Origin: Terriglobia bacterium
Lineage (GTDB): Bacteria > Acidobacteriota > Terriglobia > Acidiferrales > UBA7541
NCBI GenBank assembly: GCA_023512135.1
Contig: JAIMAG010000005.1
Coordinates: forward strand, 87,001-151,000
Direction: 5' to 3'
DNA: 64,000 nucleotides
The translations under genes and the position numbers were made by a program. Shown one piece after another: positions 19,697 through 28,543 of this stretch (positions are counted from its first letter, which is position 1; each line of letters starts with the position of its first letter). The notes below the pieces were generated by a model. That model searched no databases, was not told where the DNA came from, and was given only the letters and a program-made list of their open reading frames with translations.

Positions 19697-20170
19697 ATGG
19701 CTACATTGCAGGTGGGCCAGAAAGCCCCGCTGTTCTGCCTGCCGAATGACGACGGTACGCAGGTTTGCCTGAAAGACTTCGCAGGCCGGCGCGTGCTGCT
19801 GTTTTTCTTTGTCAAGGCGAACACGCCGGGTTGAAACCACGAAGCGTCCGAGTTTCGCGACGCCAAAAAGGAATTCGACGCCCTGAACACCGTCATCCTG
19901 GCCTGCAGCGCAGACCCGCCCGCCGCCCTGCGCAAATTCCGGGAAAAACTGAAGCTGAACTTTCCCCTGCTGAGCGACCCGGACTTTCGGGTCATCGAAG
20001 CCTACGGGGCCCGGCGCATGAAAAGTTTTCTGGGAAAATCGTTCCTGGGTATCGTGCGCAGCAGCGTGCTGATCGGTCCGGATGGGCGGATCGAGCACGT
20101 CTGGGAGAAGGCTCCGGCGAAAGGCCACGCCAGCCAGGTGTTCGAACGACTCCGGCAACGGAACTCGTAG
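19697..20170 (+). CDS. Probable selenocysteine-containing peroxiredoxin (BCP/Prx family)
   Basis: 157 aa if the TGA at 19832-19834 is read as selenocysteine (residue 46). The frame is the same before and after it. The start is ATG 19697 with GGTGAGGAG upstream. The sequence before the TGA, KAPLFCLPNDDG...VLLFFFVKANTPG, and after it, NHEASEFRDAKKEFDALN, align with the peroxiredoxin pattern TPGCxxE, where the missing cysteine is the peroxidatic residue. Position 51, where BCP-type enzymes place a resolving cysteine, is Ser, so this would be a 1-Sec enzyme that relies on an outside thiol. It should reduce hydrogen or organic peroxides in the cytoplasm. A hairpin suited to SelB follows the UGA. 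It converges on panC. Confidence 0.85.
19844..19863 (+). promoter_or_regulatory. bSECIS-like hairpin inside the peroxiredoxin gene
   Basis: GCGTC (19844-19848) pairs with GACGC (19859-19863). Inside, CGA (19849-19851) pairs with TCG (19855-19857), leaving a GTT loop (19852-19854) and one bulged C. The loop begins 17 bases after the UGA. A short loop opening with G at that distance is the described form of a bacterial selenocysteine insertion element. Confidence 0.7.
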
Positions 20171-20180
20171 CGGCATCCCG

Positions 20181-21053
20181 CTACAGCGTTACCCGAAATC
20201 CCTCGTCGGTTTCCTCGAGCAGCATATTGTCGATCAGCCGCGTCGAGCCGACAAACGCAGCCACCAGCGCCAGGCAGGTGCGGCGAAGACGCACGACCGG
20301 CTCGAACGTCTCGGCGTCCACAATTTCCGCGTAGTCGGTACTCACCAGCGGTTCCCGATCCAGGACGGCACGCATCGCGGCGACCAGGCGGAGCGCGTCG
20401 CGTTCGCCCGCTTCGACTTCGCGCCGGGCGGCAGCGAGCGCGCGGAACAGCGCGGTCGCCGCCTGCCGTTCCGCTCCCTGCAGGTACGCGTTCCGGGAAG
20501 ACATCGCCAGTCCGTCCGGCTCGCGCACAATCGGGCAAACCTGGATCTGTGTGTCCAGATTCAGGTCTGCCACCATCTGCTGAATGATGCGGGCCTGCTG
20601 GGCGTCTTTCCGACCAAAGTAGGCAAAGGTCGGCTGCACGATCTCGAGCAGCTTCAGCACCACGGTGGCCACGCCGCGAAAATGTCCCGGGCGCGAGCGT
20701 CCCTCCAGCCGTTCGCTCAGGCCCTCGACCTGCACGTAGGTGCGGAAGCCGGCCGGATAGAGCTCGCTCGCTTCGGGTGCGAACAGGTAGTCCACCGCGA
20801 GCGGCTCGAGCAACGCACAGTCGCGCTCGAATTGCCGCGGATATCTCTCAAAGTCCTCCCCGGGGCCGAACTGGGTCGGGTTGACAAAAATCGAGACCAC
20901 GACCGGCCGGCACTGCAGCAGCGCCGCGCGCACCAGCGACAGGTGCCCTTCGTGCAACGCGCCCATCGTGGGAACGAACCCGACGATGCGGCCATCGCTG
21001 CGAGCCGCACGGGCCACCTGTTTCATCCATTCCACGGTGCGAATGATTTCCAT
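20181..21053 (-). CDS. panC: Pantothenate synthetase
   Basis: 290 aa. It condenses pantoate with beta-alanine using ATP. The adenylate-forming signatures are VPTMGALHEGHLSLV (residues 27-41), FVNPTQFGPGEDF, FGRKDAQQ and the KMSKS-like MSSRN. It follows panB by 50 bases on the same strand, and the two give consecutive steps of pantothenate synthesis. Confidence 0.96.
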   Translation of the reverse strand: MEIIRTVEWMKQVARAARSDGRIVGFVPTMGALHEGHLSLVRAALLQCRPVVVSIFVNPTQFGPGEDFERYPRQFERDCALLEPLAVDYLFAPEASELYPAGFRTYVQVEGLSERLEGRSRPGHFRGVATVVLKLLEIVQPTFAYFGRKDAQQARIIQQMVADLNLDTQIQVCPIVREPDGLAMSSRNAYLQGAERQAATALFRALAAARREVEAGERDALRLVAAMRAVLDREPLVSTDYAEIVDAETFEPVVRLRRTCLALVAAFVGSTRLIDNMLLEETDEGFRVTL

Positions 21054-21103
21054 CGCTTCGTTGCTGGCCGGCCGAGGTGGCTGGCGAATCGCCGGGGAAC
21101 CCT

Positions 21104-21997
21104 CTAGCTCTGCCGGCGCGCCAGCAGGGCTTCGCGCAGCTCCGCCGGCAGGTGGTAGGATTCCGCATCGCCGGGGAAGCGCCCGCGGCGAACATCCTCG
21201 CAGTACTCCGCAATCGCCTGCCGGATTGCTCCGGCCACTTCCGCATAGCGGCGCACAAACTTCGGCGGTGCGCCGAACACCAAACCAATCAGATCGTGCA
21301 GCACCAGCACCTGTCCGTCGCAGTCCGGGCCGGCGCCGATGCCGATGGTTGGAATGCGCAGCTCGGCCGTGATGCGCGCCGCCAGCTCGCGCGGCACGCC
21401 TTCCAGCACAAGAGAAAACGCCCCGGCAGCCTGCACGGCGTGGGCATCGCGCAGCAGGCGTTCGGCGGCGTCCAGCGTTTTGCCCTGCACCCGGTAGCCC
21501 CCGAAGGCGTGCACCGACTGCGGCGTCAGACCCACGTGGCCCATCACCGGAATTTCGGCTTCGACCAGCCGCGCGATCAGCTCCAGCCGGCGTTCACCGC
21601 CTTCCACTTTGACGGCTTCCGCGCCGCCCTCTTTGAGAAACCGCACGGCGTTGGCGACTCCTTCGGCCACCGAGCTGTGGTAGCTGCCATAGGGCATATC
21701 GGCCACCAGCAGCGCACGTCGTGTGGCCCGGCGCACAGCGCGGACATGATGCAACATCTCGTCCATGGTGACCGGCAAGGTGCTGTCGTAGCCGAGCACC
21801 ACGTTGGCCAGCGAATCGCCGACCAGCAGAATGTCCACGCCGGCCTCATCCACCAATCGCGCGGTCGGATAGTCGTAGGCGGTGAGCGCAGTGATTTTTG
21901 TGGCTGTGGAATAGGAACCGTCTGGGGTGCGGGTCTTGCGCTGCAGGATGTCGGGCACGGTCACTTTTCCGCTGCCCGCACGTGGCGCGACGCTCAT
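21104..21997 (-). CDS. panB: 3-methyl-2-oxobutanoate hydroxymethyltransferase
   Basis: 297 aa from ATG 21997, chosen because GGAGGACAAG precedes it; the frame stays open to 22045. It makes ketopantoate from 2-oxoisovalerate and methylene-THF. Family motifs are KITALTAYDYPTARLVDEAG, VDILLVGDSLANVVLG, MGHVGLTPQSVHAFGGYRVQG and GIGAGPDCDGQVLVLHDLIG. It is the first gene of panBC. Confidence 0.95.
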   Translation of the reverse strand: MSVAPRAGSGKVTVPDILQRKTRTPDGSYSTATKITALTAYDYPTARLVDEAGVDILLVGDSLANVVLGYDSTLPVTMDEMLHHVRAVRRATRRALLVADMPYGSYHSSVAEGVANAVRFLKEGGAEAVKVEGGERRLELIARLVEAEIPVMGHVGLTPQSVHAFGGYRVQGKTLDAAERLLRDAHAVQAAGAFSLVLEGVPRELAARITAELRIPTIGIGAGPDCDGQVLVLHDLIGLVFGAPPKFVRRYAEVAGAIRQAIAEYCEDVRRGRFPGDAESYHLPAELREALLARRQS

Positions 21998-22143
21998 CTT
22001 GTCCTCCGGTGCCGCCCCCGACTCCGGGGTGCAGCCCTTGCCCACCTATCCTAGCAGAAACCCTCGGGCGTGAACAGGTGAGCTTCGCCATTGCCTCCCG
22101 CCGGGGTGCTGCGCGCCCTGCAGCCGGCTTCGTTTTGTCGTCC

Positions 22144-23553
22144 TCACCCTTCCCCGACCGGTTCGGGATGAATGGTCAGGCGGAACACCTGCGGGAATTT
22201 TTCTTTGACGCGGTCTTCGATGGCGGCGGTGACATCGTGCATCTGCCCGACCGGCAGTTCCGGTTGCATCACGCAGTGGCAGGTGACCACGATGCGATGC
22301 TCCACCTGCCGCACGCGCACCTCGTGACAATCGACCAGCTCATCGTATTCCGAGCGCAGGCTATTGATGTGGTGCTGGATTTTTGCAGCCAGTTCGCGCA
22401 GTTCAGCGGCAGCGGGGATGGCAGTGCCGCGCGGCTCGATGTGGATCACCACTTCGCTGACCCCCGCGGTTCCGCGGAGAATTTCCTCTTCGAGTTCCGT
22501 AGCGCGCCGGTGCGCTTCCACCAGCGGCAATTGTTCGTCCACCTCCAGGTGCAGCTCGACCACCACGTGGCCGTCGGTCTGGTGTGCAGAGAGTTCGTGG
22601 ATATCGAGCCCGCGGCGCTGGGCCAGCGCGCGGATATGGTCGAACAGGTGCTCTCCGACCGGCGCCTGCGGCTCCATGTGCACCATGACATCGGCCGGCA
22701 GAATCTGGCGGACTTGCTCTTCGACCGCTTCGCTGGTGGCGTGAACCTGCTCGAAGCTGTTCGTGCGCGGCACCCGGATCGTGACGTCCACAAAGTAGCG
22801 GCTGCCGGCACGGCGCAGGCGCACGCGGCTGACGTCCAGCACTCCCTGGACGCCGTGCACCGCCGCGGCGATGCGTTGCGGGAGTCCCAGGGGCGCGGCG
22901 TCGAGCAGCGCCTCGAGGGTTCGCTTGCCCAGCCGCGAGCCGATCCAGATGATCACACCGGCCACGACCAGCGCCGCGATGGGATCGGCATATCGCAGCC
23001 AGACGAGTCCGGTGCGCTCGCCCACCCACACTGCCGCAATGCCCACCAAAACCACCAGCGTGCTCCACAGATCCGTGGAAAAGTGCAGTGCGTCGGCTTC
23101 GAGGGCTTCGCTTTGATATTTTTCCGCCACCCGCCGCAGCGCGCGGGACCGTACCACGTCTACCACGACGGTCAGCCCGAGCACCCCGATGGCCACTAAA
23201 CTCGGCTCAATGTGCACGCCAGCAAACAGCAACCGGTGAAAGGCCTCATAGATGATATAGAGCGATGCGAGGATCAACAGACCGGTCTGCAGGAACGCCG
23301 AGAAATTCTCGACTTTGCCGTGACCGTAGGTGTGATCCGCGTCAGCCGGTTTATCGGCCACACGCACAGAAAGGTAGGTGATGATCGTCGTGATCAGATC
23401 CAGGCCGGAATGCAGGGCCTCCGAGAGAATCCCCAGACTGCCCGTCACCACCGCCAGAAAGGCCTTCAGCGATAACAGCAGCAGCGCCGAACCCACCGAA
23501 GCCAGCGCGGCCAGCCGCTTTTCCCGCACAGCGTCTTCGGCTACTGTGGTCAT
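22144..23553 (-). CDS. Cation diffusion facilitator transporter with three tandem cytoplasmic dimerisation domains
   Basis: 469 aa from ATG 23553. The N-terminal 200 residues hold about six membrane helices with the metal-site pairs ALHSGLD and ALHFSTD (HxxxD each), as in zinc/iron/manganese exporters. The cytoplasmic part is unusually long. Most CDFs have one ZT-dimer domain; here three related units of about 80 residues can be seen, each ending in a VHMEPQA, IHIEPRG or IHPEPVG strand. This suggests duplication of the regulatory metal-binding fold. Metal specificity cannot be read. It diverges from the AHSA1-like gene. Confidence 0.9.
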   Translation of the reverse strand: MTTVAEDAVREKRLAALASVGSALLLLSLKAFLAVVTGSLGILSEALHSGLDLITTIITYLSVRVADKPADADHTYGHGKVENFSAFLQTGLLILASLYIIYEAFHRLLFAGVHIEPSLVAIGVLGLTVVVDVVRSRALRRVAEKYQSEALEADALHFSTDLWSTLVVLVGIAAVWVGERTGLVWLRYADPIAALVVAGVIIWIGSRLGKRTLEALLDAAPLGLPQRIAAAVHGVQGVLDVSRVRLRRAGSRYFVDVTIRVPRTNSFEQVHATSEAVEEQVRQILPADVMVHMEPQAPVGEHLFDHIRALAQRRGLDIHELSAHQTDGHVVVELHLEVDEQLPLVEAHRRATELEEEILRGTAGVSEVVIHIEPRGTAIPAAAELRELAAKIQHHINSLRSEYDELVDCHEVRVRQVEHRIVVTCHCVMQPELPVGQMHDVTAAIEDRVKEKFPQVFRLTIHPEPVGEG

Positions 23554-23651
23554 ACCCCTCAAAATCAATAGCCTAACATGGGCGCTGCTGCGGCCGTTAT
23601 ATAATGCCGGCGGAATCGCTGCGGGCCGCGCCGCCGCAGCCGGTCTCCACG

Positions 23652-24524
23652 ATGCCCACCAGACGCCAGCCTGTGCGCGAACCGATTGTCGAGCAACTGG
23701 CTATTGCTGTCTCCGTCGAGCGCGCCTGGCAGGCGCTCACCCATCCCCGAACGATCGGCGATATCGTCCTCGGCCATGTGGAAATGGACTGCCGGCCCGG
23801 ACGCCCGTTTGTGTGGCACTGGGGGGTGTGGGAAAAGTCGGCGCCGAGAAAAGTGGATGGTTGCTGGCGCGGGACGGTACTCGACGTCGTGCCCGGAGCC
23901 GTGCTCGTGCTCGGCGGGACAGGCCAGCCCACAGTCACGCTGACCATCAAAGGGCAGGGGACGGCATGCCTGGTGACCGTGGTGCAGGGCCCAGGACCCG
24001 CGGGCGCTGACCTGGAAAGCTCCCGCTATCGCTGGGCCGATTTCCTGCTGAAGCTGAAAACTCTGCTCGAGCCGCCTGCCCTGTTCGATGCACTCTACCT
24101 GCGCACGCTGGTGCGGGCTGCGCCGGGCGACATCCTGAAGGCTTTCCTGAGTGGCGCCACCCTGGGCAAGCTGCTGCCCGGACGCGCGCGCGTGCAGGCC
24201 AGACCGCAGGGAAGATTCGAGTGGCAGTGGAAAGATTCCGCAGCCCGCGCCGCCGGCACCCTGCTGGAATTCGAGAAGAACCATCGTCTGGCCCTGGCCT
24301 GGGAGGCCACCGCACCGGTCAGCGAAGTCCGCATCGAAGCCACCCGGGCTCCGTATGGCACCATCGTCTCGCTCGCGCATCTGAACCTGGGACACGGAAA
24401 TCTGAGCGTGGCTGCATCTTCGCCGGCGCGCGACCGGGAAGGCTACCGGCGGCTCTGGGCACGACTGCTGGAGCGGCTGCGCTGCTACTTCTTTTACGGA
24501 AGAAAAATTCGAACCGCATACTGA
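23652..24524 (+). CDS. SRPBCC / AHSA1-like protein with two lobes
   Basis: 290 aa from ATG 23652. The frame opens at 23604, but that ATG overlaps a TATATAAT box (23597-23604) that looks like the promoter. The N-terminal half starts IVEQLAIAVSVERAWQALTHPRTIG, the classic START/AHSA1 opening, and the second half has a weaker repeat with LLEFEKNHRLALAWE. These folds bind hydrophobic ligands or act as co-chaperones; the role here is unknown. The acyl-CoA synthetase gene follows by 23 bases. Confidence 0.72.
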   Translation: MPTRRQPVREPIVEQLAIAVSVERAWQALTHPRTIGDIVLGHVEMDCRPGRPFVWHWGVWEKSAPRKVDGCWRGTVLDVVPGAVLVLGGTGQPTVTLTIKGQGTACLVTVVQGPGPAGADLESSRYRWADFLLKLKTLLEPPALFDALYLRTLVRAAPGDILKAFLSGATLGKLLPGRARVQARPQGRFEWQWKDSAARAAGTLLEFEKNHRLALAWEATAPVSEVRIEATRAPYGTIVSLAHLNLGHGNLSVAASSPARDREGYRRLWARLLERLRCYFFYGRKIRTAY

Positions 24525-24547
24525 AACATCACAACGAGATCCGACCC

Positions 24548-26644
24548 ATGCCTCATTCCCTCGACCCTATCTTTCGTCCTCGCTCGGTGGCAGTAATCGG
24601 CGCCTCGACAGCTCCGAAGGCACTCGGACGGCAAATCCTGGAAAACATTTTGAACTACCGCTTCTGCGGGCCGGTCTATCCGGTGAATCCGAAAACGAGC
24701 GAGCTGCTCGGCCTGCGCTGTTTCCCTTCGGTGCAGGCCATCCCCGACGCGGTGGATCTGGCCGTGGTCGTAGTGCCGCGGCCGGCGGTGCCCGGTGTGA
24801 TTGCCGAATGTGGCACGAAAGGCGTCCGGGGCGTGATCGTCATCACAGCCGGCTTCCGCGAGACCGGCGAGGAAGGCCGCCAGCTCGAAGAGGCGGTCGC
24901 CGCAGAGGCGGCTCGATACGGCATGCGTCTGGTGGGACCGAACTGCATGGGCGTGATCAACACCGATCCGCACGTGCGGCTGAACGCAACCTTTGCCCCC
25001 ACCATGCCGCTGGCGGGCAATGTCGCGTTTCTTTCCCAGTCGGGAGCGCTGGGCGTGGCCATCCTGAGCATTGCCGAGGAGCGCAACCTGGGACTGTCTT
25101 CGTTTGCCAGCCTGGGCAACAAGGCCGACGTTGCCGATGACGACGTGCTCGCCTACTGGGCCGACGACCCGGCCACTTCGGTGGTGCTGATGTATCTGGA
25201 GTCGTTCAGCCATCCCGCTGAATTTGCGCGGGTGGCGCGACAGATCAGCCGGAAGAAACCCCTGCTCGTGGTGAAGTCCGGCAAGACGCAGGCGGGCGCG
25301 CGCGCCGCCATCTCGCACACCGGCGCACTGGCCGCCACGAGCGACCTGGCGCTGGACGCCTTTCTGGCGCACTGCGGCGTGCAGCGCGTGGGCACCGTCG
25401 AAGAGCTGTTCGACCTGGGCCTGGCCTTCGCGCGCAATCCGCTTCCCCCGGGCCCGCGGGTGGCCATCATCAGCAATGCCGGCGGACCGGCCATCCTGGC
25501 CACCGACGCCGTCATTGGACACGGCCTCGAGATGGCCCGGCTGTCCGAAGCCACGCTGGCCGCGCTGCGACCGCGCATGCCCGAACACGCCAGCGTGTCC
25601 AACCCGCTCGACATGCTGCCCGATGCCGATGCACCGCTCTACGGTTTCGCGCTCGAACGCATCCTGGCCGACCCGGGCGTGGACATGGCCCTGGTGATTT
25701 TCGTGCCGCCCCTGATGGTCGACCCGGTCGAAGTAATCGGTGCGCTGGAAACCGCACGGCGGACTGCGGCCAAGCCCGTCGTCGGTGTGCTGATGGCTCC
25801 CGAGGAGTCCCGTGCGCTGCTGCACGAAACCTTTCCAGATCATCTGGCCCTGTGCCAGTTTCCGGAATCGGCTGCGCGGGCCCTGGCCGGACTCGAACGG
25901 CAGCGGCGCTGGTGTGCCCGCGGCCCCGGCCAGGAACCGAAGCTGCAGGTTCACCGGGCTGCAGTCGAGCAGATTCTCGAACAGGCGCAGCGCGAAGGGC
26001 GCTGCGAGCTGCATCTGCACGAATGCTTTCAGGTGCTGGAAGCGTATGGCATCCCCGTGGCACGCTACGCGCTGGTGCGTTCGGCGGAAGCTGCGGAGGA
26101 AGCCGCGCGCAGCCTCGGCTTCCCGGTCGCCATGAAACTTCCCTGGGCCGGCATCGCGCACAAAACCGAAGCCCGGGCCCTCGCCCTGAACATCCGCTCG
26201 ACCGACCAGGCCTTCCACACCTACCACGGCCTGACGCACGGCGGCGCGCTGGGCGATACCGTACTTGTCCAGGAAATGCTCTCCGGCAGGGAAACCATCC
26301 TGGGGATGCTGCGGGACCCGAATCTCGGTCCGCTGGTGCTGTTCGGGCTGGGCGGCCTGTTCGTCGAAACGCTCCGCGATGTGGCTTTTCGTCCCGTGCC
26401 GCTCACCGATCTTGACGCACAGGAACTGATCGCTGCGATCCGCGGCTATCCCATTCTGGCCGGCGTACGCGGACAGAAGCCCGTTGCGTTCGCTTCGCTC
26501 GAGGAAGCGATTCTGCGCCTGTCGCGGCTCGTGCAGGATTTCGACGTGCTGGAAGAGATGGATATCAACCCCTTTTTCGCTTCGGAACGCCCGGAAGAAT
26601 GTCGCGCGGCCGATGCCCGCATCCGCCTGCGGCCGAAGCCCTGA
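24548..26644 (+). CDS. ADP/NDP-forming acyl-CoA synthetase, fused alpha-beta form
   Basis: 698 aa from ATG 24548. The family converts acyl-CoA, ADP and phosphate to acid, CoA and ATP (or the reverse). The N-terminal CoA-binding domain starts [14 protein letters not shown]. The succinyl-CoA-ligase-like domains carry [26 protein letters not shown] and [12 protein letters not shown], where the His is the phosphorylated residue. The C-terminal third is an ATP-grasp domain ([26 protein letters not shown]). Single-chain fusion is common in anaerobes, archaea and some Acidobacteriota. The substrate may be acetate or another short acid. Confidence 0.9.
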   Translation: MPHSLDPIFRPRSVAVIGASTAPKALGRQILENILNYRFCGPVYPVNPKTSELLGLRCFPSVQAIPDAVDLAVVVVPRPAVPGVIAECGTKGVRGVIVITAGFRETGEEGRQLEEAVAAEAARYGMRLVGPNCMGVINTDPHVRLNATFAPTMPLAGNVAFLSQSGALGVAILSIAEERNLGLSSFASLGNKADVADDDVLAYWADDPATSVVLMYLESFSHPAEFARVARQISRKKPLLVVKSGKTQAGARAAISHTGALAATSDLALDAFLAHCGVQRVGTVEELFDLGLAFARNPLPPGPRVAIISNAGGPAILATDAVIGHGLEMARLSEATLAALRPRMPEHASVSNPLDMLPDADAPLYGFALERILADPGVDMALVIFVPPLMVDPVEVIGALETARRTAAKPVVGVLMAPEESRALLHETFPDHLALCQFPESAARALAGLERQRRWCARGPGQEPKLQVHRAAVEQILEQAQREGRCELHLHECFQVLEAYGIPVARYALVRSAEAAEEAARSLGFPVAMKLPWAGIAHKTEARALALNIRSTDQAFHTYHGLTHGGALGDTVLVQEMLSGRETILGMLRDPNLGPLVLFGLGGLFVETLRDVAFRPVPLTDLDAQELIAAIRGYPILAGVRGQKPVAFASLEEAILRLSRLVQDFDVLEEMDINPFFASERPEECRAADARIRLRPKP

Positions 26645-26722
26645 GTCCGCAGCAGCCGCACCGTCGAAGAGCGAACCGGCCGCGCGACACCGGTGGTGCC
26701 AGCGCGGGATGCGGAAACGGTT

Positions 26723-28543
26723 TTACTGGAACGGGGGCGGAGGCAGCAGCGGGGGACGGCGCGGCTCGCCGCGTGCGCCGCGCACCTCGACTTCCTCCAG
26801 CAGCAGCGAGGGCGCCACCACCGAAGTGGGTAGCCCGTTCTGCACCGAACCAAACGCATTCAGTGCCGTTCCGGCAAACCCGGGAGCGGGATTCTGGAAG
26901 TAGTGGAATACCGCGGGATCGTTCCCGATGCCGACGATGTTCCGCAGCGCACGCAGGTTCAGCCCGGTCAGCCGGGCCCCGCGAATCAGCTCTTCGCGGC
27001 CGTCTTCGACCCACACGCGATAGACCAGCAGCGGCAGGCGGTCGCCACTGGCTGCACCGGCGGCGACTTCGCTCAGCAGTTGAAACGAATCCTCCTGAGA
27101 GAAAGCGGCCAGCATCGGATTGTCCATCGCCCGCACCAGGATGCACCACCGCCGGCCCTCGGCGCGGCAGAGCTCGAGAAATTGTGCCTTCAGCTCCTCC
27201 GGAGACTTCGCTTCCGTGGACTCGAAAAACAGATTGCTCATCACCGGCTGCGGGTCCTGCAGGAAAACCGAACGGGCATGCCCGTTGGAACGCTGGCTGT
27301 GCTGGCCGGGCCGGCGCGACATGAGCAGGTCCCGCAGCACGCCCCCATCAACGAGGGTAACGCGCTGCGCTCGAACACCCTGGTCATCCACTTCGTAGTG
27401 ACCAAGCAGTTTTTCGCCGCGAAACTCCGCGGCGGTCGGATCGTCGATCAGCGAAACGCTGGCCGGGAGCACCCGCGTGTTCATGCGCGCGAGCCATTCG
27501 CTGCGGCCGCCGAAGCGTTCCAGCAACTGCTCGACAAAGTTGCCCTGCGAAAGCGGTGAGCGCGCACCCGAGACCGAAGGCGCCAGCAACTGGGCCAGCA
27601 GTGCGCCGGCGGCCTGCGGGGCGAACAGCACCGGCCCGAGGTAATCCTCGGCCAGCGGGCTCGAGCGCAGGGCTACCAGCTCCAGCGCCATTCGCTCCAC
27701 TGCACGCTGCACCTGTTCCACCGGAGGCAGGTCAGCCGGCCGGAGCGCATAGGCGGTGTAGAGATGGTGCAGCGGCATGCCGTTGTCCGGCGACTGGGTG
27801 CTCGCCGCCGCTTCGATCCCCGCCACACTGCGGGAGACGCGGATCTGTGTCCCCTCGCTGTTCATCAGGTAGTAGGTGAAATGAATCAGGTGGTAGGTGA
27901 CGCGCGCGTCGTGCAGCTGGGGATAGTTGCGCAGCACCGCGGAGACGCGCCGGGCTTCTGCTTCCCAGTCGCGACTCGTCCAGTCGGGCTCGACGAGCGG
28001 GTTCAGCAGCACCAGCGGACGCTCACGGGAAAAATCGGGGATGTCCGGTGTGCGAGCCAGGTTGCGGATGTAGGCCCGCTTGCGCGCCAGCCGGTCGAGC
28101 GCCTGCTTGTAGGCCTGATCGGTGGCCAGCCACAGATCCTGCCGCAGCGAATCATAGTCGCGATCGATCCCCACCGAACCCGTCGAGCCGACGAATCCCT
28201 GAAAGGATTCGGCGCCGAGGAAGTTGGAACTGTCGAGCTGATAATCGCCCACGCGCACGTCGACCGCCATCAACCGGTTCCGCGTTGTGTTCGACGTGAT
28301 CAGGGCCCCGAACGACGCGGTCACGCTGCGGATGTCCACATCGAGCAGACGGTATTCGATGTAATAGGGCGGCTCGAGCCCTTCGATGCGCAGCCGTTCC
28401 ACCGAACGCTGCAGTTCGTCGCGCATGGCCCGCAGCGTCTGATCGGTATCGCCGGGCACCGCTCGGGCCACCTGGGCGCCGGTGGCCAGTGGCGCGCAGG
28501 CGAACAGCAGCAAACAGCACATGCCGGCGCGCAGGCGCATCAT
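26723..28543 (-). CDS. Exported TldD/PmbA-family protein lacking the metal site (TldE-like)
   Basis: 606 aa with a signal peptide (CCLLLFACAPLATGA). It is a TldD/PmbA-fold protein: DFSRERPLVL, YLMNSEGTQIRVSRS and LLVYRVWVEDGREELIRGARL match its neighbour segment for segment. Where the neighbour has HEVFGH, this protein reads APQAAGALLAQ, and the C-terminal Cys-Gly ligand is replaced by QNGLPTS. So the zinc site is lost, as in TldE of the cytoplasmic TldD/TldE heterodimer. Its ATG overlaps the upstream stop (ATGA), which favours equal production. It is probably the partner subunit of the neighbour. Confidence 0.82.
   Translation of the reverse strand: MMRLRAGMCCLLLFACAPLATGAQVARAVPGDTDQTLRAMRDELQRSVERLRIEGLEPPYYIEYRLLDVDIRSVTASFGALITSNTTRNRLMAVDVRVGDYQLDSSNFLGAESFQGFVGSTGSVGIDRDYDSLRQDLWLATDQAYKQALDRLARKRAYIRNLARTPDIPDFSRERPLVLLNPLVEPDWTSRDWEAEARRVSAVLRNYPQLHDARVTYHLIHFTYYLMNSEGTQIRVSRSVAGIEAAASTQSPDNGMPLHHLYTAYALRPADLPPVEQVQRAVERMALELVALRSSPLAEDYLGPVLFAPQAAGALLAQLLAPSVSGARSPLSQGNFVEQLLERFGGRSEWLARMNTRVLPASVSLIDDPTAAEFRGEKLLGHYEVDDQGVRAQRVTLVDGGVLRDLLMSRRPGQHSQRSNGHARSVFLQDPQPVMSNLFFESTEAKSPEELKAQFLELCRAEGRRWCILVRAMDNPMLAAFSQEDSFQLLSEVAAGAASGDRLPLLVYRVWVEDGREELIRGARLTGLNLRALRNIVGIGNDPAVFHYFQNPAPGFAGTALNAFGSVQNGLPTSVVAPSLLLEEVEVRGARGEPRRPPLLPPPPFQ

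Noticed and set aside
19832-19834. Peroxiredoxin pseudogene through a nonsense mutation
   Set aside because: The rest of the gene is undamaged, the codon is exactly the catalytic one, and a second gene in the window shows the same pattern.
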